DNA of 64,000 nt, taken from assembly GCA_003254925.1 (NCBI GenBank), contig QANZ01003098.1, positions 1 to 64,000 of the forward strand. The letters are read 5' to 3'. The position numbers were made by a program, and so were the translations under genes. Positions 22,489 through 34,492 of this stretch are shown here, one piece after another. Below the pieces are notes generated by a model that was given only the letters and a program-made list of their open reading frames with translations, searched no databases and was not told the DNA's origin. The DNA comes from Chamaecrista fasciculata. Taxonomy: Eukaryota; Streptophyta; Magnoliopsida; Fabales; Fabaceae. The stretch's first letter is position 1; every line of letters begins with the position of its first letter.

Positions 22489-25400
22489 CTACCTAGCAGA
22501 CAGAACAGACATTGATTCATAATTGAGTGAACCGTGTGGTTCACTCCTATCTGATCCCAAAGCATCCTTCTCCAAAGCTAAACAATCCTTTAATTCTTGC
22601 AATAAGTTACTTATATCAGGCCTTTCGGATGGTTCTGGTGAAATGCATGACATTGCTATCTCAACAACTTTCCATGCAGAAACAACGCCAAATTCTCCTG
22701 CAACTCTTGGATCAACAATGCTTTTGATATCGCCGCATTCGATTTTAGGACGAACCCAATCAAGAATGAAACTAATATTGTCATTTTCTTTCCTTATTGG
22801 AGGGTGGCCAGTGATTAGCTGAAGAAGAATCATCCCAAAGCTATAAATGTCACTTTTCTTGTTTAGGTTTCCAGATCTTTGAAATCTACAAATAAAAGAA
22901 TCAATTAGGCTAGGTAGACATCTTTAGGGACCTATACGTCTTCTTTATTAAATTAAGTTCCACTAATAACAATATGTAAATCCATAGATTGAGTCAACTT
23001 GCACCACAAAGAAGCATGTTACTACAATATATTATACAAAATAGTAACACATATATAAGATTCTACCCTAATGCATAGCAAAGACTTACGCTGGATCAAT
23101 ATAACCAGGGGTACCGGCAGGTTGCGTTGATAGATGAGAATCTTTGTCATTCATAAATGCTTTAGACAACCCAAAATCAGCAATCTTGGCAAGCATGGAT
23201 TTATTTAATAAGATATTGGATGGCTTTAAGTCTCTATGGATTATAGGAGTTCTACAGCCATTATGTAGGTATTCTAGTCCTGCAACTCCACCAGAATAAA
23301 GTATGAGAGCGGGAGAATAAGGAGAGAAAACAGGTTTGATTTTAAAAAAAAAAAAGAAGGAAAGAAATAAAGAGAAACAATAGCAGTTTGCTAACCTTTT
23401 GCTGCATCCACTGCAACCTGAAGTCTCTCATTCCACTTCAGAACATTTGGATTTTTCTCTACAAAGATCAATTTATCTGTCAGCAGGTTGTTTCTGGAGC
23501 CAAAAACTATATATATATATATGATGATGATGGTGATGATGATGATGATGATGATGTTGCAGTTATATTTAAGAAATTATTTTTGGACAATGCAATTATT
23601 TAGTAGAAACGAGAGAAATTGGGCAAAATTAAAACTAACAGAAGCCAACTCTTGCCTTCTTTCCCCTCTCTTACTCTGACATTCATTCTTGGCAATGAAT
23701 TGTGTTAAAATCTCAGAACGCTTCGAAGCTAAGAACTATGAATTTTGAAGTATTCACTAGTCAAGACCAATTTTTGTTTATAATATTATTTCCTGTTATT
23801 AGGTATATTGATAATTAATTATTTTCATATATAGGGGTCACGGGAGGATCAGATGTACACAACCTTACCCCTACTTTGCAAAGAGGCTGTTTCCAAGTCA
23901 CGGGCTAAAATCCTGGAAACAACTTCTCTACTAAGTCAGGGTAATGCTACGTACATCTGATCCTCCCCAGACCCCACCGGGTGGGAGCTTCGTGCACTGA
24001 GTCGCCCTTTATAGGGGTCAGAACCAATCAATCATCAATGGCAGCCAGCAAAATCTTTGCCCAACTAGAATTTTAATAACAGAAAACTGATAGATTAGTT
24101 TTCCCAATTACTTCAAATCTTTCATATTATCACCAATCGATGAGATCTCGTAAATTATATTAAGGTATTTAAGGCAAATAATCCACAATAAAAGTACTCA
24201 TCAAATGATAAGACAACCTGATAATAGTCTGCTGAGGTCTCCATTATCCATATATTCATAGATCAATGCCTTGAAATCATCTTCATGACAATATCCAATT
24301 AGTGAAACCAAGTTTCTGTGATGAATGACTGTCAATAGTTGAGCCTGCATGTTATCAGTTTTTTTGTCATAGTTGAAGAACATAATTTTACCAAGCTAAG
24401 CTGCAACTATTTATAAACTGTGTGAGTGATTGGAAATTCTTTATAAACTGCAAATATTTATAAACTGTGTCATAATTGATGAATGACTGGAATTTTTTTG
24501 TCTAACCTCTGACTGAAATTCTTTATATCCTTGCTTTGATGATGGAGAAAGTAACTTTACAGCAACCTGAGTGTCATCTTCTAAAGTACCAAGGTAAACT
24601 TTCCCGAACCCCCCTTCTCCGAGAATAGTTTCAAAATTGTTGGTGATACGGAGAACTTGAGAGTGAGAAAAGGCTTGATTTTTTTGTTTTAGGATGCTTG
24701 TGTTCTGTGATTTTATAGGCAAACCTACAACATTCAATCAAATGTTTGAAGACTTCAAACATGAAGTAAAGCAACTTGAGTTAAGAGAAAGGAACAACCC
24801 AAGAGACTAATTAGCCCAACTTTACAATGGAAAGAAGACTCAAAGCATAAGTACCATCCATGCATTAGTGGTTACCAAATATAGATTGAAGAGAAGAAGG
24901 AATTGCATGTTGATGGAAACACACAACAAAATCAATACCCTTCTCCAATTGTAACTAGATAAGCCAAAATTTAGTAAACAAGGGTGTCATATTCTTATTG
25001 AAATGAAAACAAAAAGTACCTGATATTTTCTTTCTGAGCCTCCAAATCATCAAAGAAACCAGGACAATTAATACCAGAATTGCAATTGATGCTATGAGTG
25101 GAATTACAATCTTGTGCTCTTTCACTTCCTTACATGAATCATTTTGACAGAGATCTGGATTGTTAGCCGTACTAGTAAAACAGAGCAAGTACAAAAAATT
25201 AATATTGGTATAACCTAATTATGTATACATAATTACATATCACATAATTGAATTTCTTATATTAACTGGATTGTTTCATGTAGAAGAATATGAAATGGGC
25301 ATAATATTAAAGCGTCAAGCAAATCCAGTGAACGAAAATGCCTTATGCAGTATTTATTTCACAAATTTTGCAGCCAACTTCGAGCTGTCAGGAGGATGTG

Positions 25401-28400
25401 TGTGTGTGTGTATGAACAAAAACTGAGAAAGTTGAGGCGGAAATATATGATCCACATACATAAAATAGAATTATGTTTCTTGCTTCCACAAACAAAAACA
25501 GTCACTGCTGTGGTAAGAGTTACCAAAAAAAAATTATCCATATAGATTTCTTGCTTCTTCTATTAAATCCATTGTTTTAATCTTAAGTTACACTATACTC
25601 ACTTTTATAAATAGGTGTATTGACATACTTGATCATAGATATTTGATATAGTAAATATAGTAGAGAATTTGATTATAAAGACAAAGCAAACCTGAGCTGC
25701 AAATCAGCTTTCTTTCTCAAAGCCTTTGGAATTAGACCTGTGAGCTTGTTTCCCGACAAATTACTTCAAAAGAAAAAGGAAAAAAAAATTGAGAAACATC
25801 ACTTAACAATTAGAGAATACATGTTTCATAGTAATGTAAGAATCTTACAGGAATTTCAAATTACGAAGGTTAGCAATAAATTCTGGCACATGTCCTGTCA
25901 ATTCATTGCTTGATAAATCCCTATGAACAAGATATCAGATCAGTGTTGTGTTATGGATATCATACTATCCAATTCTTCACTTGCTCTGGAATAAAAATTG
26001 CACATTTAGATAAATGTTCAAACTCACAAGAACTCCAATCTTTCCAGATTACCAAATTGAGGGGCTATTTGTCCTGTCAATTTGCTTGAACTCAAGTTCC
26101 TGCAGTATGTATTGAGAAAGTGAAATTGCAGAAAAGAAAATCAGAGAAGAGAGAAATGAAATGTGTATTAGATTGAGTTAAATGTGATTTACAGAAGGAA
26201 GCTATTTATAGACATGCTATTACACATGAGTGATAGGAATAGAAAGCTAACGATTCTGAACTAACTGTGCCAGCTAAGCAAACTAATTTACAACTCATTA
26301 ACTAACTAAGCAAACTAATTTACAACTCATTAACTAACTATGAACCGAAAGCAGTTTTTAACTGCTATACCTTCATTAGTATGCATTTCACTCATTAACA
26401 TTTTTTCTCGAGCTTTTAAAACCAAATAAAGAAGGCAAAGGAAAGGCGTGTAAGTAAGTTGTATGCAATTATAATTTAATAAAAAGATCTATCATTATCA
26501 ACTAAGGCAAGCTTTGGATGATTTCAAGAAAATTAAATTCTCACCAGACGTCCATATACCATGCATTTGGGCATTTCACTATCCTCTATAGCTATTTCTC
26601 TTCATATATATATATATTACCGTGAACATCAATTCTAAAGCCTGTAATTAATTGTTGATGTTTTATGTCAACAGAATATAAACAAAAGCAGTAAGTTCAT
26701 AGTATGACTTACAAAGAAATGATCCTTGAATTGTTGTCAGAACTGCAGTTCAAACCCTCCCATGTAAATTTCGATGGAACGCAGGGGTCACCTTGCCAGC
26801 TGATTCTGGAGACCCCATAAGTACGTTTGATTTCATTGATGGCATAGACTACACAAATTACAAACAGAACAAATCAGTTGACTGAGGCATTTTCTTGGGT
26901 CAATTTCACAAACACATTATAAACCCACCAATCAAACTAACGAAATCAAAGAATGCAAAAGCAATATTACCGTCTTGTGCATTCGTGGGGTTATTTGGTT
27001 GTGGGACCAATTGGTAAATCTCGAAGGCATTGAGGATTGGGGGAGCATTAGATTGTGCAGATTCAGTGACGTTAAAAGTAGCACGACCTTTAGTTGGGTT
27101 TTTGGTAGTTAGAGTTATAGGTTTCAAATAATCGAGAGGCTGAGAGAAGTAGTGATTATCACCAAAAGTGACATTGATGATTCTCTTGTGGCCAGGAGAA
27201 AGCTTTTGAATTTCAGCAAAGTGAAGGAACACTATATATTGGTAGGATTCATCATAAGTCCAATTAATAGTTAAGTTGTAAGTAATATTGTGGGGTTGTA
27301 CAACAGTGCGTAATACTTCAAGTGGAAGCTTATAAGCAGACTCTACAACTCTTATTTCTTCTGTTGTGTTTATTTCTAAAGGATCCCAATAGCCCGCATA
27401 ATTTGGAGTGATCCACCAGCGGTCGTACATGTCATTCTTATATCTGCATTTTAGAACAAGTGTTATTGCTCCATTTTTGTTCAAATAAGTATTTCTGTAA
27501 AACGATATTTTGAAAAAAAAAAAGGTCAAAACTTTTTTTGGTCCCTAATGTTTACTTTAAATTCCATTTTGGTCTCATATTTTTTTTGTTATGTTTTGTT
27601 CTTTAATGTCTTCCAACGGTTCCATTTTGATTCCTAATGTTTCTTAATTAATTGGTTCAACGATTGGTACCTACCTACTAAATATAATTATATCGCTCTT
27701 GTTTCAAGTTTAACTGCAATGAAATTGAAGATACATGTTACTCTTGATGAGTTACTTCTCTACCCAGTTGAGTACGTCGGCAAACGAGATTAAATCAAGC
27801 CTGAAATCAGGCCTAAAAGTGGGTCTCTCTTTCATGAAGTTGGTCATGTCTCTCTCATTGTGAGTCTGAAATGTAATGAAATCGAAGATATGTGTTACTC
27901 TTAATTAGTTTTTTTTTTCTGTCTAGTTGGGGAGACATTAGGTTTAATCAAAACGCCAATACTGAATTTAGGAGTACTATTTGACCTCGTTTATCGATGG
28001 TTCCAACTGAACAGAAAAAGGTCTCATCAAGAGTATCTCATAACTTCAATTTTGTAGCATTCTGATTTAAAATGAGAAAGATATATGAAACCTCAGGAAA
28101 TGAGTAGCCCATACTTTTGGGCCCGATTTCAATCTCAATTTGACATTGTCAGTCAACAATCATTATTGGACATAGAAAAAACTTATCAATAGTACTTTGT
28201 TGCTCCAATTTCGCTATATTTAGATTTAAAACGAGAGAGATATGACTATATTTAGTAGTCAGTGAGCAAAACAGAACTGTTGAGAAATATTAAGGACCAT
28301 AACGAAACAATAAAAATATTAAGGATCAAAATGAAATTTGAGATAATTATCAAGGACCAAAATGAAATTTGAACCTTTTATGTCAAATGTTCATTTTGGT

Positions 28401-29797
28401 CCATTATCTTTGTCTCAAAGTTCATTTTGGTCTATTATCTTCTAAAAAGTTCAAATTGGTTTATTATCTATGTAACTTTGGTTCAAAATGATCCTACCTT
28501 GAGTTGTCCTATATATCTCTTTTTTCAATTTTTAGTGATATGGCACTTAACCTGATTTCTCTCTCTTGCTCCTATCCCTTCCCCTCTCTTACTCGATATT
28601 TTTTAATGACATAAACTTTTGTATTGGAGATTGTGGATTTGCAAACGTCATTTATAATGAAAGTATTGCTCTTTTACGTACTATTTTTTTTTAAAAAAAA
28701 TCATGTTATTCAAAAATATCATGCAGAGAGGGAAATAGACAAGTAGTAGAGAGAGAAGTTAGATCAAGTGTCACGAAATCAAAAATAGAGAAAAGAGGCA
28801 GAACTTCATGATAGGACTATTTTGAACCAAGTTATGTAGATAATGAATCAATTTGAACTTTTTGAAAGATAATCGACCAAAATGAACTTTTAAGGCAAAG
28901 ATAATAGACCAAAATGAGCATTTGACCTCAATAAAAAATTAATTTTATTAAAATTAGAAAAAAAAAAAGAAGAAGAAGAAGAAGAAGAAGAAGCAGACGA
29001 GTACCTGGATAGAGTTAGGTAGTAATAGCCGAGGTCATATCTGGTCATACAACTCAAAGGAAGTGAAGAGGAATAGAGAGAGTTGTTGATTGGCCTTAAT
29101 TCTAGAGTGTTAATGAAAGGTATGCCTTGTCCTATGTTCACAAGACACACTTGTATTGTGTCAGTAGAAACATGCTGAATTATATCATAAAGGATGTAAG
29201 CTGATGCATTTGGCCAATGAATTTTTACCCAGAAGTTGACTCCTAAGTACAAGTCAAAAACTGGGGGTTCATTTTTGTTGTCATAATTGCCATATGCGAA
29301 TGAAGCTCTTATCAGATAACTTTGATTCTTCCCTTTTGTTGCATTCAGTGTGTAACAGTTTTTTTCTCCTTCTGGAAAATTTCTCAATGTCTTAAGTTGT
29401 CCACTTACAATTGGCAAACCATTGAATATTGATTGTTCGGGGAATACATCATAATTGCTTCCACTTTGGATGTAGTTGTCATCTGTCTCGTACCAAAACC
29501 CATTTGTTTCATCTATGTACTCTGAGTTTGCTCCACAATCAATGCTTATAAAACCTGTATTTACGTATATATATGCATTCTACATTAGAATTAAATTAAA
29601 AAAACAACCCCAAGTAAAAATCTAATAATTCATCATCAATATATTACTTAATTACCTGCAGATCTGTCAGTAACCTCATTTCGTGAAGCAACTTTTTGGT
29701 TTGGGTTGGCATGGACTTGTATCAACCAAACAAAGACAAGACAGGATTTCAGGACATGTACACCAATAATATCTTTCCATTTTTCTACACTCTTCAT
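22489..29797 (-). CDS. Malectin-like/LRR receptor-like serine/threonine kinase (LRR-I type)
   Basis: Thirteen exons: 29797-29656, 29554-29005, 27443-26971, 26848-26713, 26099-26028, 25920-25849, 25763-25692, 25171-25020, 24724-24507, 24344-24218, 23476-23396, 23279-23090, 22885-22489. They total 2682 nt, 893 aa, in frame across every GT-AG junction. Order: signal peptide (ends near VWLIQVHA), two-part malectin-like domain (GFISIDCGA to ~388), a [13 protein letters not shown] linker, three LRRs on 72-nt exons, a membrane helix (~527-549) followed by RLRKK, and the kinase. Visible motifs: [25 protein letters not shown] (RD type), [26 protein letters not shown]. This is the architecture of the Arabidopsis IOS1/SIF group, which acts at the plasma membrane in immunity, symbiosis or growth. 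No key residue is lost. A paralogous exon 1 lies at 14593-14697. Assignment to family is firm; ligand and partner are unknown. Confidence 0.93.
23507..23562. repeat. TA and GATGAT microsatellite in a receptor-kinase intron
   Basis: A (ta)n run followed directly by (gatgat)n with one ggt interruption, in the intron between exons 10 and 11 of the kinase gene. It is a natural length-polymorphism marker. Confidence 0.9.
23830..24013. repeat. SINE-like repeat arranged as an inverted pair in an intron
   Basis: The right half contains ggtaatgctacgtacatctg, cctccccagaccccac and gggagcttcgtgcactgag, wording of a widespread plant retrotransposed repeat. The left half has the same acatctgatcctccc motif in reverse orientation (gggaggatcagatgt). 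It lies between exons 10 and 11 of the kinase gene. Confidence 0.55.
27524..28375. mobile_element. Mutator-like repeat in receptor-kinase intron 2
   Basis: Left end ggtcaaaactttttttggtcc, right end (inverted) ggttcaaatttcattttggt. Interior phrases (ttagttggggagac, aaatcaagcctgaaatcag, tctctctcattg) recur in the element at 30024-30471. No clear target duplication: the left flank is poly-A. Confidence 0.55.
28381..28927. mobile_element. Second foldback repeat in receptor-kinase intron 2
   Basis: Left tgtcaaatgttcattttggt and right (inverted) ggtcaaatgctcattttggt are near-perfect inverted repeats, continuing inward through attatctttg wording. It lies directly next to the repeat at 27524-28375, and the two together make up most of this 1.56-kb intron. 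No matching target duplication seen. Confidence 0.6.
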
Positions 29798-30010
29798 ATT
29801 ACTTTAATTCAATTCTGGGTTTTTAGTAGCACACTTCTCACTTTCTACAATCAATTAGCTAGTGAGTGCTTAAGGCAGAAGTTTGTGCAAGCTATTCATA
29901 TATTAATATTAAAGTAGTGACCGCGAACAAATTGACAAATTGTAAGCAAGTTAAAGAAGTAGACCCGAGTGTTTTCTGGTTCATAATTTCTCCATGCGAG
30001 GAAGACGTGT
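29798..30010 (-). promoter_or_regulatory. Receptor-kinase 5' flank, conserved with the orphan copy
   Basis: The ~210 bases upstream of the kinase ATG align with 14698-14945 over gagtgcttaaggcaga, agtagcaca and caagttaaa wording. In the orphan copy a TATA-like atttatatatatg (minus strand, ~14805-14820) lies ~110 bases upstream of the ATG. The equivalent here is changed to an AT-rich aatattaatata stretch. Promoter assignment is inferred from position. Confidence 0.45.
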
Positions 30011-30023
30011 GTCCTTTTTTTTT

Positions 30024-30471
30024 GGTTAAAGGATCATTTTGGTCCTATATGTTTGCAAAATGTTTCATTTTGGTTCTACACTATTGAATATGACTTATTT
30101 CAAGTTCAAACGTGATGAGTTTAGAACTACGTATTGTTCTCGAAGAGTACTTTCTCTATTTAGTTGGGGTCATCAGCAAACAAGGTCAAATCAGTCCTAA
30201 AAGCATATCGCTCGTTTGATGGTCAAACAAACGAAGTTGATCATATCTCTCTTGTTCCAAATTCGAATGCGACGAATTTAGAGTTACGAGTTCCTCTTAA
30301 CAAGTCTTTTGATCTTGAAATGAGAGACGAGATAAATATGACTAAATTCAATAATTTGGAACCAAAATGAAATATTTTACCAATAGTTAGGACCAAAATG
30401 AAATATCTTGCTAACATTTAAGACCAATTTGAACATTTTAAAACATAATGGACCACAATGACCCTTTGACC
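30024..30471. mobile_element. Mutator-like element in the kinase promoter region
   Basis: Left end ggttaaaggatcattttggt, right end (inverted) ggtcaaagggtcattgtggt. Flanked by nine T on both sides, a 9-bp match but low-complexity. It sits ~230 bp upstream of the receptor-kinase ATG and is absent at the equivalent place in the orphan copy. Confidence 0.65.
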
Positions 30472-30489
30472 TTTTTTTTTAAAAAAAAA

Positions 30490-31039
30490 AAAAAAAGTAG
30501 ATATGTATGTTGTGGCTTTGATTAATTGAATAATATCTTCATATTATACTTTTTTCCGAAAAACGTTGAAAGAAACACTTGCGTTTAGGCTTGCATTTCA
30601 ATCATGTTCACTTAAAGCCTGCGTCGTATCCATGCTTCAAATTCAAAAATCTTTTATGTATTAAATGTATATTATAAATGACAATTACTAATGTGATTGC
30701 TAAATTAAGCAAAAGTTAGAATGTTCTTAATTACCTGTCATATCTGAAAATATTTAATGAGAATGCCTGTAAAAATAGTTGTAGAGATGAGTTCTTGAGA
30801 GAAAAAAACTAATATCTTCAAATATTAAATATTTTGATCAAATGTCCTTAGTTAGAATGTTCTTAATTATATTTTAATTGCTCAAATAATATTATTATTT
30901 TTTTAATTTAGTCCCCTCATAGATTTTTATTCTCAATTTAATCCCTCAAAAACAAAGTTTGAGGGACCAAATTGAGGAAAAATAACTTTAAGAGAGACCA
31001 AATTAAAAAATATAAATAAATATATGAGGGTTAAACATA
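30490..31039. other. AT-rich intergenic DNA
   Basis: No gene. A short foldback at ~30900-31000 (ttgagggaccaaattgagg against aatttagtcccctca) is the only structure. Confidence 0.45.
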
Positions 31040-31340
31040 TTGAGATCAAATAATAGTCATTATAACATATTGTGTGCTTGATCAGGATCCACCACATATA
31101 TATAATTCACACAAAATTAAATTATCCACATAAATTTAAATAATCAAATAATTTCTATTATGGGTCAAGTCAATTTGTTTTGTTGTATTTTTGGGATATT
31201 GAAGAATAGCCACTTGCCTTTCTTTGAGCAGGCTAAAGAAGGGGATGAAGATTCTTTTAAAGGATCGCTTTCAGTTTTCGCCATCAAGTATGGCATTTTT
31301 CTAATGGAACCCCTGTTCTTGCCCTAAGTCAGAAGGCAAG
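31040..31340. repeat. Duplicate of the 20270-20370 plus 21427-21600 flanks
   Basis: The blocks tattgtgtgcttgatca and tccacataaattta (31040-31145) and tagccacttgcctttctttg onward (31165-31340) match two blocks that in the left copy are separated by the ~1-kb element at 20375-21425. This copy therefore approximates the empty site. Confidence 0.6.
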
Positions 31341-31365
31341 TTTTTAGTCAAGTAACTTAGAGTAT

Positions 31366-31531
31366 AAGTAAGATCAAAGAAAACTATTCAAGAAACTATC
31401 CGGAAAGATCTAGCTATCAATAACCTTATAGTTGACATGTGTAAAGATAGAATGCGTTGGCGTCACTTGATCCATATAGCAGACCCCACCCAGTAGGATA
31501 AGGCTCTGGTTGTTATTGTTGTTGTATTAGA
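31366..31531 (+). mobile_element. LINE 3' end, short fragment
   Basis: Matches the last ~150 bases of the LINE remnant at 15550-15693 (gatctagctatcaataacc, gacatgtgtaaagata, agaccccacccagtaggata) and ends in a (gtt)n-type tail. It is a heavily 5'-truncated insertion. Confidence 0.75.
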
Positions 31532-32125
31532 GTATAAGTAATTATAAGTGTATGAGCATGAATAATTTAATAATTATAAGAGCAAATGAGATAATGTTGT
31601 GAATGAGATGATGATGTGGATGAGATGAGATTTACAAATGAGATGAGATGAGATGATGAGATGATGATTTTGGTGGTTCCCAAACAAGCCTTAAGCAAAA
31701 AGCTACCATGAAAATAATATTTTGATCAAGACTCGTTGAAGTTGTTTGAAATTTTGAATCTTATTAAAGAGAACGCAAATTGATAAACAAAGGCCAAAGT
31801 CTCGAAGTGGTCTCTTATTTTTCGTTTATTTTAAATTGATCTCGTACATTTCATTTGTGTTTCATATTGGTCCTATCGGTAGCATTCGTCAAATTGCCCC
31901 ATTAAAGATGATGTGGCAACACTATCTTTCCTAAGTGTTATTTTTTATCTTTTAAATGTCTTATTTACTGATGTGGCAAATAATAAAATAATAATAAAAA
32001 TAAAATCTTCATAATATTCCAAAAAAACACTCCCTTTCAATGTAAACTACCACCACTAGGTTGCATCATGCCCAAGATGTTGGAATGTCACTCAAGACAC
32101 TGAAATTCTCGGGAAATGCTTCAAC
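31532..32125. other. Intergenic repeat scraps
   Basis: Contains a gagatgagatgatga-rich run at 31600-31670 whose wording recurs at 63500-63590, and half of a Mutator-like arm at ~31790-31980 (ggccaaagtctcg, atattggtcc). No gene. Confidence 0.45.
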
Positions 32126-32137
32126 CCCATACTCTCT

Positions 32138-33725
32138 CAGGTTTGTTTTTGGGTGAGTAAAAATTTAAATGAGTTAGGCTTCGAAAGCTCACCAAGGTTA
32201 GGTGACTAGACCTGTCGCTAGGTAGTCAAAATATCGGAATTAATGCACTATAGTGGTGCAATCCGAGTCGATCTCCCAGGAACTTTTGTGCAAAGTTTAA
32301 AAAGAAAATAATACCAAATTATCACTAATCGGGCGAAAGCAAGAAAAAATCGTTCTTTGAATGTTTATCTATCACCTAAGACAATAATTGAACAAGGCAA
32401 TAAATATTTTGGATTTTTGATTAAAAGGACTAAATTGAAAGAAATAATAATATGAATAGATTAACCAAATTGAGAAAACACCCGACAGAGCAATTGGATT
32501 AATCATCACTATTAAAGATAGATGGAGTATTCCCACACAAATCATCCTAAGATAGTCACTAATAACTCAATGACCTAGATTAATAATCCTATCATGCAAA
32601 CACCTTAAACAAGATAGATCCACAATAAGAATTGAAAACCTCATTAAATTGATGATAAAAGAAGATCAAGAAACATAATCTTTATAACAATAACCCTTGT
32701 CAAAGCTATATATCTATAATTATAACCAAACTAGTATAAACTCTAGGGTTACAATCAAGATATAATTGAAAGAATTAAAACCAAGTTCTTAATCAAGAAA
32801 CAAGAATTAGATTCACAACGAGTTCTTAGGTTCAACTAGAAAACAAAAACAAGAAGAGAAAACCCTAATTCTAGTGTGAGATAAACTCCCTATGTGAAAC
32901 CTTAGCTCATGCTTGCTCCAATGCTCCTCCGGGTATGAGGATTTAGCTTCTCATTCTCATGATGTGGACCTGACCAAATTCAGGTTGAATTGCCATGATC
33001 CCACAAAAAGCTCCAAGAAGATTATTATAGCCAAGAAGATGATCAAGAATGCAAATTCTCTCTCAAGAAGTGTGTAACCCCCAAAATTGACCTAAAGATC
33101 CCTTTTATACTTCAATTTTCGGCCAAATCCAGGTTGGGTAAGATCAGAATCATCAAAATTGGCTTGGGCTTCCATAATTAAAATAGCCGCAAATCATGCC
33201 TGCGGGTCATGCCACGGCCTACTCCATGATCCGCGGCATGATCTGGAAAAATGTTGAAACTGTACAATTTGGTCCCTGACTTGTCTCCAATGATCCTTGG
33301 GTCTTCCTTTGAGTATTCAAATGCTTTGGACTTCCTTTTAAACCTATGAAGACATCGAGAAACTATACGAATTCTCAGGATAAAAAAGGTCAAACAAATA
33401 ATAAAGATTAAACCCGAGAAAAACCGCACTATTAGTCGCAAAATTATCCAAATAAACATGAAACCTCAAGGTATTATATTTTATCATAAAATGACATAAA
33501 GGCAAACAATTGAATCACAAATGAATATAAAATGCCTTAAAATGTCACTAAAATGTATGATAAAATATGGTCAGATCATTAGGGCATGCCTCCAAGCTCT
33601 ATGAGCTCTTTCAAAGATACTTACAAATCACCTACCAATAAGACCCTCACATCGACAACAAGAATCAAACTCATGACTTTGCAAGTTATGATCGATTCCT
33701 TACCAACTGGGCCCACCTTTGTTGG
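32138..33725 (-). mobile_element. tRNA-derived SINE, copy 2, split by a solo LTR
   Basis: Minus-strand SINE beginning gccaacaaaggtgggcccag at 33725, with A-box-like tggtaagga and B-box-like gtttgattctt. It resumes left of the LTR (32202-32138) with the same tail as copy 1 (caccaaggttagg against caccaaggtcagg). The outer flanks cccatactctct (32126-32137) and cccatacactct (33726-33737) match 11/12, a SINE-length target duplication. Without the LTR the SINE is about 207 bp. Confidence 0.85.
32203..33578. mobile_element. Solo LTR inserted in the SINE
   Basis: 1376 bp beginning TG (tgactagacctgtcg) and ending CA (ggtcagatca), flanked on both sides by the exact 5-bp duplication ttagg (32198-32202 and 33579-33583). 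No internal domain or second LTR is present, as expected after LTR-LTR recombination. It contains the tgcaccactatagtgcatta block shared with the fragment at 18000-18425. No convincing protein is encoded. Confidence 0.85.
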
Positions 33726-33737
33726 CCCATACACTCT

Positions 33738-34384
33738 AGTTTTGTCCTTGCACAATTATGTACAAGGAAGAGGTATGGTGCTAACTAGAAGAAAAAGGTT
33801 TTGTTTCTTCTACTTCTAGCTATTTTTTTTTCATAAATTTAACACAATAAAAGCATATCCCCTAAAATTCCTATTGTGAAGTTAATGTGAAATTCGTAAA
33901 ATTAAGTCATCTATCTAATCTAGTGCTCATAAATTTTTCATGTGGCATAGATTTTTTTTTTTCTCAGCGCATGGAAATAGTGTCATTTCTCAAGGCCATT
34001 TCTCTCCCGTCAGCATATCGTACCCTCGCAGAGCATTTGGTCTGTTAATCTTCTCAGTCCACCTCTTTTGATGTGAGCATGGAAGACATGAGACTTAGAA
34101 GCCCAAGACAATTAAGCAAGGCATTCCCATTCCCTTTGAAGTATTTTATTTTTTATCCGATAAACCTTCAATAGTGTTGCAGAGAAGGAGCATAAAAACC
34201 ATTAAAAATATAAAGAATTGACACTCTAACATACTCCATAGTTCATACATTCTCAAATAAACCACCATCCACTTGATACGTAGGGTTCGAATCTTTCTTT
34301 TGAGTATTTAAAACATTCTATAACTAGTCGTTTACATTTAAATAGAGAGATCGCGACAAATGGATTAATCACTATTCTCTATTG
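33738..34384. other. Intergenic, no gene seen
   Basis: Mixed composition with no recognisable reading frame or repeat family. Confidence 0.45.
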
Positions 34385-34492
34385 GAACAATACTCTTATC
34401 GATCTATTATTAATAGATCGACAATAGGGGAATTAGTAATGTGTAAGGAGAAATTGGTACAAGAAGCCGTGGATACACTTCTTGATAATGGA
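34385..34492 (+). pseudogene. rpoC1: Nuclear plastid DNA insert: fragment of rpoC1
   Basis: The ~108-bp segment reads [19 protein letters not shown] then DNG, the conserved stretch of the plastid RNA polymerase beta' subunit. It is preceded in another frame by NNTLIDLL, also from that protein, so a small indel has shifted the frame. Nucleotide wording (ggggaattagtaatgtgt, gaagccgtggatacacttct) is plastid-like. Homology ends abruptly at 34492. It cannot encode a working subunit, which is ~680 aa and plastid-encoded. Confidence 0.85.

Noticed and set aside
23830-24013. Possible extra exon in the kinase intron
   Set aside because: Repeat wording on both strands and no frame continuity; exons 10 and 11 join correctly without it.
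34280-34300. gggttcgaatc as a tRNA B-box
   Set aside because: No A-box, acceptor stem or cloverleaf could be built around it.
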